Of a stretch of 64,000 bases of DNA, positions 41,146 through 50,875 are shown piece after piece. Source of the stretch: Lactobacillus sp. UCMA15818 (GTDB lineage Bacteria > Bacillota > Bacilli > Lactobacillales > Lactobacillaceae); NCBI RefSeq assembly GCF_030400225.1, contig NZ_VJYB01000001.1, positions 434,001-498,000 of the forward strand, written 5' to 3'. Numbering within the stretch: the first letter of the stretch is position 1; each line of letters opens with the position of its first letter. The notes under the pieces were generated by a model that was not told where the DNA came from, made no database searches, and saw only the letters and a program-made list of their open reading frames with translations. The translations under genes and the position numbers were made by a program.

Positions 41146-41793
41146 CTAATCCTTGCTCTGAATCACACATACGACTCCTGTAGTAAAACTAAACTTACCC
41201 TTTTCACCTACAAATTCGTTACTTGCTAACGATACTGGAAAATTAAAATTTTTTTCATCTAAACGATATTTTTCATCAACCAAACTCAGCTTCTCGACAC
41301 TTGTCAATGGTACAAAAGCCAAATATTTCTTGTCTTTTTCTTTTTGAATCGTATAAGTACCGGGTTTATAGAAGTTAATAGTATTGAAACGATCAAAAAT
41401 AAAAATTTTATCTGCATATTCGTAAAATGGTTTTCTTAGGATAAAAAATAGATTAGCCAAGAGATGATCTATTCTACCACCAGTTGCACCAAAAATGTTT
41501 ATCCTATCAATATTTTGAAAATTTTCAAAAACAATTTTCAAGGCTAATTCTGTATCAGTATCATCTTTTTCAGGTTTGGCAGTATAAATCTTTTTGCTAT
41601 TTCTCCTGACCAAATCTTGCTCTTCTTTTGTTGAAGAATCAAAATCACCAATCGCAATCGCTGGTTGAATTCCATTTTGAACAAGTCGCAAAGCTCCACG
41701 ATCTGCACCAATCCAGATCTGCCCATCATTTTTTTTCAGCAACTCTGCCGGCCATTCACTGACTGGTCCTCCAACTAATAAATTGATTTCCAT
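41146..41793 (-). CDS. thiN: Thiamine pyrophosphokinase
   Basis: A 215-residue enzyme that makes thiamine diphosphate from thiamine and ATP. The start is ATG 41793 with AGGTG 7 bases upstream. Family motifs: IGADRGALRLVQNGIQPAIAIGDFDS, then KDDTDTELAL and GATGGRIDHLLANLF. It is the last gene of the cluster with rsgA and rpe, the same order as in Bacillus and other lactobacilli (YloS). Confidence 0.95.
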   Translation of the reverse strand: MEINLLVGGPVSEWPAELLKKNDGQIWIGADRGALRLVQNGIQPAIAIGDFDSSTKEEQDLVRRNSKKIYTAKPEKDDTDTELALKIVFENFQNIDRINIFGATGGRIDHLLANLFFILRKPFYEYADKIFIFDRFNTINFYKPGTYTIQKEKDKKYLAFVPLTSVEKLSLVDEKYRLDEKNFNFPVSLASNEFVGEKGKFSFTTGVVCVIQSKD

Positions 41794-41794
41794 T

Positions 41795-42448
41795 CTAATC
41801 ACCTGTCACTTTGTGTAATAATTGGATTTTTTCAACTGGATTAGCCGCATTAAAAACAAACGATCCGGCCACTGCAATTGTAGCTCCTGCTTGTTGGCAC
41901 TGCTTAATTGTCTCATCATTGATTCCGCCATCAACTTCGATGTCAAAATCAAATTTGCTATCTTTTTTAATCTGATTCAATTCTTGAACCTTTAAAAGCA
42001 TGCCAGGCAAGAATTCCTGACCCCCAAATCCTGGATTAACCGTCATGATCAGCACTGCATCTACCATTTCTAATAAATTCGCAAGAACAACTACAGGTGT
42101 TCCGGGATTGAGCACAACCTCAGCTTTGCATCCTGCTTCCTTAATCTGCTGTAAAATGCGGTGAATATGTGGAGTTGCCTCATAGTGTACCCCAATTACA
42201 TCAGCACCAGCATCTGCAAGCATTGCAATATAATCTTCAGGATTATCAACCATCAAGTGACAGTCAAAAATTTGTTTTGAATATGGCCGAATTGCTCTTA
42301 AAATTGGCTCGCCGAACGAAAGATTAGGTACAAAATGACCATCCATTATATCAATATGCAGGTATTCAGCACCTGCTTTTACTGTCATTTCTACATCTCT
42401 TTTTAAATTTGCAAAATCTGCACTTAAAATCGAAGGAGCAATTTTCAT
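41795..42448 (-). CDS. rpe: Ribulose-phosphate 3-epimerase
   Basis: A 217-residue TIM-barrel enzyme interconverting ribulose 5-phosphate and xylulose 5-phosphate. It starts MKIAPSILSADFANL and has the catalytic and metal residues in HIDIMDGHFVPN, DCHLMV and MTVNPGFGGQ, and FDIEVDGGIND. Length is usual. The gene lies between rsgA and thiN with tight spacing. Confidence 0.97.
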   Translation of the reverse strand: MKIAPSILSADFANLKRDVEMTVKAGAEYLHIDIMDGHFVPNLSFGEPILRAIRPYSKQIFDCHLMVDNPEDYIAMLADAGADVIGVHYEATPHIHRILQQIKEAGCKAEVVLNPGTPVVVLANLLEMVDAVLIMTVNPGFGGQEFLPGMLLKVQELNQIKKDSKFDFDIEVDGGINDETIKQCQQAGATIAVAGSFVFNAANPVEKIQLLHKVTGD

Positions 42449-42457
42449 TCTAACACC

Positions 42458-43333
42458 TCATTTTCGATATTTTATTTTTTGCTTACTGATTTCTTTTTGA
42501 AACTGTTGATAATTCTCATATCTGCTTGTCTTGATTTCTCCACTTTCTACAGCCGCCTTAACTTTGCAGCCTGGCTCGTTCAAATGGATACAACTTCTGA
42601 ACTTGCATTCTCCAGCATATTCTTGAAAATCTGGAAAATACCTTGCTAACTCCTCTTTTTTTATCTCTAATAAATCAAAAGAGGAAAAACCAGGGGTGTC
42701 TGCAATCAAATTATCTTTAATAGGTAAGAGCATTACTTTCCTTGTCGTATGCTTTCCTCGGCTCAAAGCCTTTGAGACTTCACCCGTTGCTAATTCAAGT
42801 TCCGGCTTGAGATTATTCAATAATGTCGATTTCCCAGCGCCGGTCTGTCCCATTACAACAATTACCTTTTGCTGAAGTTTGCCAGTTAATGTTATGACAG
42901 AATCAAGACTTCCTAATTGACAAGCATATATTCTTTGATAATCTGCAACAATCTGCTTTATCTTTAAATATTCTTCATCAGTCAACAAATCGACTTTTGA
43001 AAAAAATAATAACGGCGTAATTTCATTTTTCTCAAGCATTACCAATTGTCGATCTAATAAATTTGAAGAGAATTTGGGCTCCTTGCAAGCAGTTACCACA
43101 ATCGCATAGTCAATATTAGCCACTGGTGGCCTTACTAATTCATTTTTTCGCTTTTCTATTCGTAAAATGTAACCTTCATCCTGGTTTTCAGCCTTGAATT
43201 CTACCCAATCACCCACGAGCGGAGCTTCACCTTTTTTCCGAAAATTTCCACGTGCACGTGTCCGATAAGTAACGCCTTCCAGATCAACATCATAATATCC
43301 ACTTAATGATTGTCGAATTTGACCTCTTAACAA
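42458..43333 (-). CDS. rsgA: Ribosome small subunit GTPase RsgA
   Basis: A 291-residue circularly permuted GTPase acting late in 30S maturation. OB domain 1-70, G domain with motif order G4 (FFSKVDLL), G1 (GQTGAGKSTLLNNL) and G3 (DTPGF), then the zinc site CKFRSCIHLNEPGCKVKAAV. It starts with TTG at 43333 after AAGGTG. It follows prkC in the conserved stk-rsgA order. Confidence 0.96.
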   Translation of the reverse strand: MLRGQIRQSLSGYYDVDLEGVTYRTRARGNFRKKGEAPLVGDWVEFKAENQDEGYILRIEKRKNELVRPPVANIDYAIVVTACKEPKFSSNLLDRQLVMLEKNEITPLLFFSKVDLLTDEEYLKIKQIVADYQRIYACQLGSLDSVITLTGKLQQKVIVVMGQTGAGKSTLLNNLKPELELATGEVSKALSRGKHTTRKVMLLPIKDNLIADTPGFSSFDLLEIKKEELARYFPDFQEYAGECKFRSCIHLNEPGCKVKAAVESGEIKTSRYENYQQFQKEISKQKIKYRK

Positions 43334-43364
43334 TAAATCACCTTACCTTTCAAACCTCATCTGA

Positions 43365-45380
43365 TTAGCTCGTCACATTTGTCTTCTCAGCAATAACTTG
43401 CCCATCTCTAACAATTTTATATTTACCAGAAGTTGAACCGCTCAGCGTAAAGGGTAGAGTCACACTTGTATCTGATGAAATTGTAAATTGCTGATAGATA
43501 TCACTATAACTATGAGTATCATCTTGCAAATAAATCTGAATCGTGTTCATTGTACTGGAACTCGTCGAAGAACTCGTAGAACTTGATATACTACTAGAAG
43601 AAGACTGGTATGGAATATTTACACTAACAGAAAACGTATTAGCTGCACTGCTTGTACTATCCGAGGAACTACCACCCGACTGCGATTCAGCACCTGATGA
43701 ACTAGCAGAAGTGGACCCCAAAACCACATTCAGAGTGTCACCTACTTTAATGCTAGCATTCGCTGCAGGTTCTTGTGAAATCACTAATCCCGTACTAGAG
43801 CTACCAGAGGAATTGTTTTCAATATTTAATACAAGTCCCAATTCATCAGCGTAGTCCTCCACACTTTTTTCCGTATAACCTGTCAAATCACGTAAAATAA
43901 CTGTCTTTGCACCTGAACTAACGGTAAATCTGACTGTCGTTTGTTTCCAAACTACTTTCTTTCTGGCTGAAATATTCTGACTAATAATTTCTCCCTTGGC
44001 CACTGAACTGGATGCCTTTGTTTCCTTGACAACTGTAACGCCCTTATTATCAAGTTTTTTCTTCACTTTAGAATATGGTTGCCCTTTATAATTGCCAAAC
44101 ATATTCTTTTCAGGGCCTTCTGAAATTATCAGATTAACTTTCGAATTTTGACGCACACTTGAACTCTCAATCGGATCAGATGAGATAACTTGCCCCTTAT
44201 CATATTTTGTACTATTTCGCTTGATAATATTTCCAACAACTAATTCTTGGGACTCAAGTGCGGTTTTAGCCTCTGTTTCGTTCATTCCTTGCAAATCCGG
44301 AACTGCCACATTCTTTGGGCTCATTGCTAGTGCAGTAATAAAAATCATTAAGACTATTATCACCGTTACAATCAGTGACCAAACAAGCCATTTTTTCTTT
44401 TTGCTCCACTTTTTCTTTGGTTTCTTGTCTTTTTCAGAACCAGTTTTATTATCACTTAACCCAATATTCTTTTTAATTTGTTGTGCACTCAATGGTTCCA
44501 AAACCTTAGTTTCATCCTCGATTGCACCTACAGGTCTCCATTTTTCTTCATTACTTCTGGTATATGAAAGTGCAGTTTCAATATCATCTTTCATCTCTGA
44601 AACTTTCTGATATCGCTCTGTTAAACTTTTTGCAGTTGCTTTTAATACGACATTCTCAAGTGCCTGTGGAATTTGATCGTCAAAGGACCTGACAGATGGC
44701 ATGTCATTTTGAAAATGCTTCAAGGCTATCGAAACAGCTGTTTCACCCTGATATGGAACTCGACTTGTCAATAATTCAAATAAAATTATTCCAAGTGAGT
44801 AAATATCTGATTGTTTAGTAACTACGCTTCCCCTGGCCTGTTCAGGTGAAAGATAATGAACCGATCCCATTAATGTATTGGTCTGTGTCAATGAGTATTC
44901 CGAGGTTGCTAACGCTATTCCAAAATCAGTAATTTTTACTTGTCCATCAGCATTAATTAGGATGTTTTGTGGTTTCAGATCACGATGGATAATATCATGT
45001 GCATGAGCCTCTTCAACGGCCGACAATACTTGATCCATGATATTAACTATCCGCTCATAAGCAATGGGATAGTTTTGTGCTATGTAACTCTTTAAATCCA
45101 TTCCTTCTATATATTCCATCACTAAAAACTGTGTACCATTATCTTCATCAATATCATAAATACTAACAATATTTGGATGGACAAGTTCTGTCAAAGAAAT
45201 TGCCTCACGACGAAACCTTCTGATTGCAGCCTCATTATCTCGTAAATCAAGGCGCATCAATTTAACAGCAACATCTCTTTTTAAGATTAAATCATATGCC
45301 AAATAGACATTGGCCATTCCACCTTCACCTAATGTCTCTACAACCTGATATCGTCCGCTCAATACATATCCTGGCTTCAC
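43365..45380 (-). CDS. prkC: Serine/threonine protein kinase with PASTA domains
   Basis: A 671-residue membrane kinase sensing cell-wall fragments. Kinase domain 10-275 with GEGGMANVYLA, K40, HRDLKPQN (132-139), DFG (152-154). A membrane span lies at 331-352, then three PASTA repeats at about 357-560. A serine-rich stretch (about 565-615) and a small terminal domain follow, which is longer than many homologues. It overlaps prpC by 4 bases; the two act as an opposed kinase/phosphatase pair. Confidence 0.97.
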   Translation of the reverse strand: MKPGYVLSGRYQVVETLGEGGMANVYLAYDLILKRDVAVKLMRLDLRDNEAAIRRFRREAISLTELVHPNIVSIYDIDEDNGTQFLVMEYIEGMDLKSYIAQNYPIAYERIVNIMDQVLSAVEEAHAHDIIHRDLKPQNILINADGQVKITDFGIALATSEYSLTQTNTLMGSVHYLSPEQARGSVVTKQSDIYSLGIILFELLTSRVPYQGETAVSIALKHFQNDMPSVRSFDDQIPQALENVVLKATAKSLTERYQKVSEMKDDIETALSYTRSNEEKWRPVGAIEDETKVLEPLSAQQIKKNIGLSDNKTGSEKDKKPKKKWSKKKKWLVWSLIVTVIIVLMIFITALAMSPKNVAVPDLQGMNETEAKTALESQELVVGNIIKRNSTKYDKGQVISSDPIESSSVRQNSKVNLIISEGPEKNMFGNYKGQPYSKVKKKLDNKGVTVVKETKASSSVAKGEIISQNISARKKVVWKQTTVRFTVSSGAKTVILRDLTGYTEKSVEDYADELGLVLNIENNSSGSSSTGLVISQEPAANASIKVGDTLNVVLGSTSASSSGAESQSGGSSSDSTSSAANTFSVSVNIPYQSSSSSISSSTSSSTSSSTMNTIQIYLQDDTHSYSDIYQQFTISSDTSVTLPFTLSGSTSGKYKIVRDGQVIAEKTNVTS

Positions 45381-46126
45381 TGTTCATTCCTCCTCTCAAA
45401 CGAAGAAGAGGCAAGTAAAAGTGTAACATTATCATTTCCGCCAGCTTTATTTGCAAGATTAATCAGCTTGTCACATTTATCTGCAAAGGATTTATTATTC
45501 AGCAACACTTCTTTTATTACTTGATCATCAACCATATTGGTAAGTCCATCAGAACATAGTAATAAAATATCATTATCTTCCAACTTAATAATTTTCTCAT
45601 CAATATTTGCGTTTTCCGAAATTCCTAGTGTTCTAGTAACAATATTTTTTTGCGGATGATTTTTCGCTTCTTCAGTACTGATCTGACCGCTTTTCAATAA
45701 TTCATTTACTAAAGAATGATCTTCAGTCAACTGCAGTAAATCACTGTCTCGCAGCAAATATCCTCTGCTGTCACCAATATTAGCCAGAAGCACCTCATCA
45801 CCAAAAAAAAGGGCGCATACAATCGTAGTTCCCATACCATTCAAATCTTCATATTGGTTAGAGCGCTCTAAAATTAATTTATTTTCACGCTGAACTTCAT
45901 CTATCAACCATTTTGCAGCAACGTCAATTGTATCAATTTCAGTCTCTTCAAAACGAAATCCTAAATGAGAAACTGCCATTTCCGAAGCAACATCTCCACC
46001 CTTATGACCACCTAGACCATCCGCAACAATTGCAAAACTTATCCCAGTAAGGTTCTTAAAAACACCCACGTAGTCCTCGTTATTGGGTCTTACTTCTCCC
46101 ACGTCACTCTTATATGCAAAATTCAT
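45377..46126 (-). CDS. prpC: PP2C-family protein phosphatase
   Basis: A 249-residue Mn/Mg-dependent phosphatase that reverses PrkC phosphorylation. Metal-binding motifs are complete: VRPNNEDYVG, VADGLGGHKGGDVAS, GDSRGYL, CSDGLTNMV and GGNDNVT. It overlaps the prkC start (ATGA). Confidence 0.96.
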   Translation of the reverse strand: MNFAYKSDVGEVRPNNEDYVGVFKNLTGISFAIVADGLGGHKGGDVASEMAVSHLGFRFEETEIDTIDVAAKWLIDEVQRENKLILERSNQYEDLNGMGTTIVCALFFGDEVLLANIGDSRGYLLRDSDLLQLTEDHSLVNELLKSGQISTEEAKNHPQKNIVTRTLGISENANIDEKIIKLEDNDILLLCSDGLTNMVDDQVIKEVLLNNKSFADKCDKLINLANKAGGNDNVTLLLASSSFERRNEQ

Positions 46127-46142
46127 CAGGTAACCACCTCAT

Positions 46143-47477
46143 TTATCTTACTCTCTTCAATCGGGTAATGAAAAAGCCATCAGATTCATAGTCATCTGGA
46201 TAAATTGTCAAACTTTTACTAATATTAGGCAATTTTAGTTTTGTCTTTACCTCAATTTGTTCAAATTCATGATGCATTTCCAAAAATTCGGTAATTACCC
46301 GTGTATTTTCAGTATCCAGTATCGTACAAGTACTATATGTTAAATAGCCATTAACTTCAACATAGTCCGCAACTTTATCCAATATTCCGACTTGAACCTT
46401 ATGCAAGTTTAAAGAATCTTGCAAAGACTTTTCATATCTGACTTCCGGTTTTCTTCTCATTAATCCTATACCAGAACAAGGTGCATCAACTAATATTTGA
46501 TTAAAACTCTTGGGTTCAAAGTATGCGCCCATTTTTCTAGCATCTAGCTGTAGTAGCTTAATCTTTTCCTCAAAACCGCATTTCAAAGCATTCTCTTTAA
46601 TCAGCTTAATTTTATGCTTGTGAATATCTAATGCTGTAACTGTCCCTGTTCTCAGATAATCAGCAATCTGCATTGTTTTTCCACCGGGAGCAGCACAGGC
46701 ATCTAGAACCCGTTCATCTCCGTTCAACCCCATAGCCTCAACCACAAGACTTGCACTTTCATCTTGCAGCATGACCTTGCCTTCCGCAAAGAGACTAGTC
46801 AAACTGACATGCCCTCCTTTTTCTACAATTAAGCTTCCAGCAGCAACTTGACTATTTTCAACTTTGAAACCTTGACTAATCAATTCACTTGCAACCTCTT
46901 CAACTGAAATCTTTGATTCATTTACTCTAAGCGCTTGCTTGGGTGCTTTATTCAGGGAAACCAAAATTGAAACTGTTTTATCATACCCGACTTGTTTCTT
47001 TAACTCTTCAACTATCCACACGGGTACACTATAACTAATGCTTAGACGTTCAGTTTCATCTTCAATTATTGCAGTCTCAAGAACACCCTTACGCAAAATT
47101 GCATGCAAAACACCTGTCACGAATTTTCTCGTACCATCATGCCCCTTGTTTTTTGCAATCTTGATTGCTTCATTGAGCACTGCGTGATCTGGAACTTTGT
47201 CTAGAAACTTCAACTGGTACAAAGACATTAACAATAATTGGTTAACCCAATCATCCATTTTTTTACCTTTAACAAAAGGTTCTAACCAAAATTCAAGTAA
47301 TAAAAGATTCTGAAGTACTCCATACACAATAATTGTCAATAGATTAGCATCCACTCTTGACAGCTGATTTTTCTTAAGAACCTGGTTAAGCGCTAAATTT
47401 GAATATGCCCCATTTTTTGCAACCTTAGTTAGAATTTCAACTGCCATTAATCGTGGGTTTTTATTTTCTTCATTCAT
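46143..47477 (-). CDS. rsmB: 16S rRNA (cytosine-967-C5)-methyltransferase RsmB
   Basis: A 444-residue enzyme. An N-terminal NusB-like helical domain (1-140) is followed by a SAM-dependent domain with DACAAPGGKTMQIA, the catalytic PCSG motif (VDAPCSGIGLMRRKPE) and TYSTCT. It overlaps the fmt end by 8 bases. The order priA-fmt-rsmB-prpC-prkC is conserved in Firmicutes. Confidence 0.96.
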   Translation of the reverse strand: MNEENKNPRLMAVEILTKVAKNGAYSNLALNQVLKKNQLSRVDANLLTIIVYGVLQNLLLLEFWLEPFVKGKKMDDWVNQLLLMSLYQLKFLDKVPDHAVLNEAIKIAKNKGHDGTRKFVTGVLHAILRKGVLETAIIEDETERLSISYSVPVWIVEELKKQVGYDKTVSILVSLNKAPKQALRVNESKISVEEVASELISQGFKVENSQVAAGSLIVEKGGHVSLTSLFAEGKVMLQDESASLVVEAMGLNGDERVLDACAAPGGKTMQIADYLRTGTVTALDIHKHKIKLIKENALKCGFEEKIKLLQLDARKMGAYFEPKSFNQILVDAPCSGIGLMRRKPEVRYEKSLQDSLNLHKVQVGILDKVADYVEVNGYLTYSTCTILDTENTRVITEFLEMHHEFEQIEVKTKLKLPNISKSLTIYPDDYESDGFFITRLKRVR

Positions 47478-48423
47478 TTGTTATAATCCTCTGTCCTGCT
47501 TTTATCCCTTGACCTTGACCATTTAGAAAATTATTAATCGTCATTCGTGGCTTCCCAGCAGGCTGAATCTCTCTTATTTTATATACGCTTCCTTGAGCAG
47601 CCGCTACCTTCAACTCGTTTTTACCAACGAATACAGCTACTCCTGGTTCGTACTCAGTTTTTTCATCAAGCGGCTTTATATCCCATAATTTTGTTCTTTT
47701 ATTCAAGAACTTTTCAAAATACGAACCCGGTTGCGGCCTAAGTGCTCTAATCATATAATCAAGCTGCTGTGCGGTCAAATCTAGAGATAGTTTTTCTTGT
47801 TCTGGTGAAATAACTGGAGCAAATGTGACTGCCGCTTCATCCTGCATCGTTCCGGTTATCTCTTTGCTGATAATCTTAGGGAGCATCTCTATTAAAACAG
47901 TTCTTCCTAAAAGACTCATCTTAGAGAAAATAGTTCCATTATCATCATTCTGCAAGATTGGTAATTCGGCTTGTGCCAGCATCTCACCAGCATCCATCTT
48001 CTTAATCATATAAATCAATGTGACCCCGGTTTTATCATCGCCATTCATAATAGCATATTGAACAGGTGCTCCTCCGCGATATTTAGGTAGTAACGAGCCA
48101 TGGACATTTACTGCTGCAATCTTTGCAGAATTGATTAACGACATTGGCAAAAATTGTCCAAAAGCTGCAGTGATTATTACATCTGGTTGGATTGCAATCA
48201 ACTGTGCAAGCTCTACACTCTTTCCCAGCTTCTGTGGTTGGTAGACTGGAATGTCATGCCTTACTGCCACTTGTTTGACTGGTGATGCAGTTAAAATTCG
48301 TTTTCTGCCTGTATACCGATCTGGTTGTGTCACAACTGCTTTAACGTCATAATCAGCTGCAATCACTCCTTCAAGGATAGTTGCTGCAAATTGGGGAGTC
48401 CCCATAAAAATTACTGATGTCAT
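47470..48423 (-). CDS. fmt: Methionyl-tRNA formyltransferase
   Basis: A 317-residue enzyme that formylates initiator Met-tRNA. The start is ATG 48423 (MTSVIFMGTPQFA), with GCGAGG about 9 bases upstream; the upstream open codons have no site. Formyl-transfer core: NVHGSLLPKYRGGAPVQYAIMNGD and MDAGEMLAQ, then the C-terminal OB-like domain from about 205. Confidence 0.96.
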   Translation of the reverse strand: MTSVIFMGTPQFAATILEGVIAADYDVKAVVTQPDRYTGRKRILTASPVKQVAVRHDIPVYQPQKLGKSVELAQLIAIQPDVIITAAFGQFLPMSLINSAKIAAVNVHGSLLPKYRGGAPVQYAIMNGDDKTGVTLIYMIKKMDAGEMLAQAELPILQNDDNGTIFSKMSLLGRTVLIEMLPKIISKEITGTMQDEAAVTFAPVISPEQEKLSLDLTAQQLDYMIRALRPQPGSYFEKFLNKRTKLWDIKPLDEKTEYEPGVAVFVGKNELKVAAAQGSVYKIREIQPAGKPRMTINNFLNGQGQGIKAGQRIITNE

Positions 48424-48442
48424 TGAAATACCTCGCTTCTTT

Positions 48443-50863
48443 TTAAATAAAATTAAGTGGTTCTTTATCAATCGAAATTAAAACTCCTTGGCGCTCATCT
48501 TTTTGACTCTTCTGTAAAATTTCATCCAAAGCTGCATCTAATTTAGGTTCTTGTTTATATTTGATAATCAGCTGATAATAAAATTGATTATTAATACGCA
48601 TTATTGCTTTCGGTGTGGGTCCTAAAATAATTGATTTTGTACTCAAAAAAGATTTTAATTCAGCATAAATTTGATAAATTTTTTTTGCAGCTAACCCTTC
48701 TTCTTTTGCGCCAGCCGTAATTTGAATTGTATAGAAATATGGCGGATAGCCATTTTGATGCCGCACATTCATTTCTCTAAAGAAGAAACTTTCATAGTCC
48801 TGTTTTTTTGCCAATTGTAAAGCATAGTGTTCGGGATTAAAAGTTTGAATAATAACTTTACCCTCTTTATCAGCTCGGCCAGCCCTTCCGCTAACCTGCG
48901 TTAATAATTGAAACGTTCGCTCACTTGCTCTGAAATCAGCTAATCCAAGTGCTGTATCTGCGTTTAATACACCGACCAGTGTCACATCAGGATAGTCCAA
49001 CCCCTTAGCGATCATTTGTGTTCCCAATAGAATATCGGCTTTCTTATCACCAAATTGTTTCAAGAGTTTCGCATGCATTCCCTTTCTTCTAGTAGTATCC
49101 ACATCCATTCTCAAAACGCGAGCTTCAGGAAATAGATTTTGCAATTCCTGCTCAACTTTTTGAGTTCCAGTTCCGTAGTATCGAATTTTATTACTGCCAC
49201 AATTTGGACATTTTTGCGGTATTTTCTCCTCATGTCCGCAATAATGACACTTCATCGAATGACTGTCCAAATGCAAGGTCAGCGAAATATCACAATTTGG
49301 ACACTGCAAAACCTCCCCACAATCACGACACATCATAAAAGAAGAGTAGCCTCGGCGATTAAGCATCAATATAATTTGTTCCTTGCGTTCTAGTCTTAAT
49401 GCGATTTCACCACATAATTCGGATGAAAAATCAACGTTATCAGTAATCCTTTTCGTTGCTATTCTCATGTCAATCAACTTAACTTCTGGCAGTGGCATCT
49501 TATTAATTCTTTCATTCAGATGAAGCCACTCATAAACACCCTTTTGCGCACGCGCCCTTGATTCAAGCGAAGGTGTCGCACTCCCTAAAACTAAAGAACA
49601 TTTATGATACCGTGCACGCCACTTGGCCACTTCTATGGCATGATAACGCGGCATTTTTTCTTGTTTGTAGCTTGCCTCATGTTCCTCATCAATAACAATT
49701 ATCCCAATCTCCTTCAAAGGAGCAAAGACCGCTGATCTTGCACCAACAACTACTTGGGCATCACCATTTTGAATCCTGTGCCATTCATCAAGCCGTTCAC
49801 CTTCTGACAATCCACTATGAAGTAGTGCAACTCTTGAACCAAATCTTCCAACTACATTTTTTACCATTTGAGGTGTCAATGCAATTTCAGGAACAAGCAT
49901 CAGAGCCGTCTTACCATTTTCAAGTGCTTGCGCCATTGCCTGCAGATAAACTTCCGTCTTTCCACTGCCCGTTACACCCTCAAGTAAGAAAGTTCGTTCA
50001 TTACCTTGACTCATAGAATTACAAATTTTAGCAGTAACCTTTTTTTGAGCAACAGTCAGCTTTCTAGGTCTTGTTCTAACAAATTCACTTTGTTTATAAG
50101 CCACTCTTCTTTTAACAACAGCTTTGCGTTTCAACCATTTTTTTGTTTCCGCATTCTTTATTACGGTACTTGTAATTCCTAATTTTTGTTCAAGAACCGT
50201 TTGTTCAACCTCTACCTCTCCAAGTTGAATTAAATAATCTAGCAGCCGTTGCAATTTTAAAGCATTAGCACGTAATTTGTTTTTTTCTTTTTTATAACCC
50301 TCCGCTGTCAATCTATTTAAAATAACCTGAACTTTTTTTTCAACCAGATTATCTTTCATTAAATATTCTAGCTCGATTTTTCCTGAGACCCTTGCAGCTA
50401 ATAATTTTTTCAGCAAGCCTGAATCTATCTTATCCTCATTCAGAATTTGTTTTCGATTAGAAGAAAAGTATCCCCTAACGGCTGAATCTACTTCATCGTC
50501 AACTAGAACCAATTGTTTATAATATTTAGCACGCATTGCACTTGGCAACATTACCTGTAGACAACTTATTAAAAATGAATATGTTTCATGTGCCATCCAT
50601 TTTGCCAATGCAATTGCTTCTTCAGTTAATACTGGTTCCACATCAATCAAGGACTTTATTTCTTTGATTTTCCCAGAGAAATCATTACCCATTTTTAATC
50701 CTATTACAAATCCCTGAATTAACCGATTACCGTTTCCAAATGGTACACTTACCCGCATTCCTACCTTAATCATATTTTCAAATCTTGTAGGAATTTGATA
50801 TACAAAAGGCTTGTCAGTCTGCTTAGCCGGTACGTCAACAATTATTTCAGCAAAAGATACGAT
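48443..50863 (-). CDS. priA: Primosomal protein N' (PriA helicase), apparent ATC start
   Basis: Replication-restart helicase of about 806 residues. Motifs: GVTGSGKTEVYLQ, DEEHEASYKQ, LGSATPSLE, the zinc sites CRDCG..CPNCD..CHYCG..CPNCG, and VSGRAGRADKEG. The first ATG (50773) would cut off a conserved N-terminus: upstream, in frame, lies FAEIIVDVPAKQTDKPFVYQIP. Between the coaBC stop and that ATG there is no ATG, GTG or TTG, but AGGAGG stands 8 bases before ATC at 50863, which I take as the start. Confidence 0.9.
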   Translation of the reverse strand: MVSFAEIIVDVPAKQTDKPFVYQIPTRFENMIKVGMRVSVPFGNGNRLIQGFVIGLKMGNDFSGKIKEIKSLIDVEPVLTEEAIALAKWMAHETYSFLISCLQVMLPSAMRAKYYKQLVLVDDEVDSAVRGYFSSNRKQILNEDKIDSGLLKKLLAARVSGKIELEYLMKDNLVEKKVQVILNRLTAEGYKKEKNKLRANALKLQRLLDYLIQLGEVEVEQTVLEQKLGITSTVIKNAETKKWLKRKAVVKRRVAYKQSEFVRTRPRKLTVAQKKVTAKICNSMSQGNERTFLLEGVTGSGKTEVYLQAMAQALENGKTALMLVPEIALTPQMVKNVVGRFGSRVALLHSGLSEGERLDEWHRIQNGDAQVVVGARSAVFAPLKEIGIIVIDEEHEASYKQEKMPRYHAIEVAKWRARYHKCSLVLGSATPSLESRARAQKGVYEWLHLNERINKMPLPEVKLIDMRIATKRITDNVDFSSELCGEIALRLERKEQIILMLNRRGYSSFMMCRDCGEVLQCPNCDISLTLHLDSHSMKCHYCGHEEKIPQKCPNCGSNKIRYYGTGTQKVEQELQNLFPEARVLRMDVDTTRRKGMHAKLLKQFGDKKADILLGTQMIAKGLDYPDVTLVGVLNADTALGLADFRASERTFQLLTQVSGRAGRADKEGKVIIQTFNPEHYALQLAKKQDYESFFFREMNVRHQNGYPPYFYTIQITAGAKEEGLAAKKIYQIYAELKSFLSTKSIILGPTPKAIMRINNQFYYQLIIKYKQEPKLDAALDEILQKSQKDERQGVLISIDKEPLNFI

Positions 50864-50875
50864 TGTGAATTCCTC

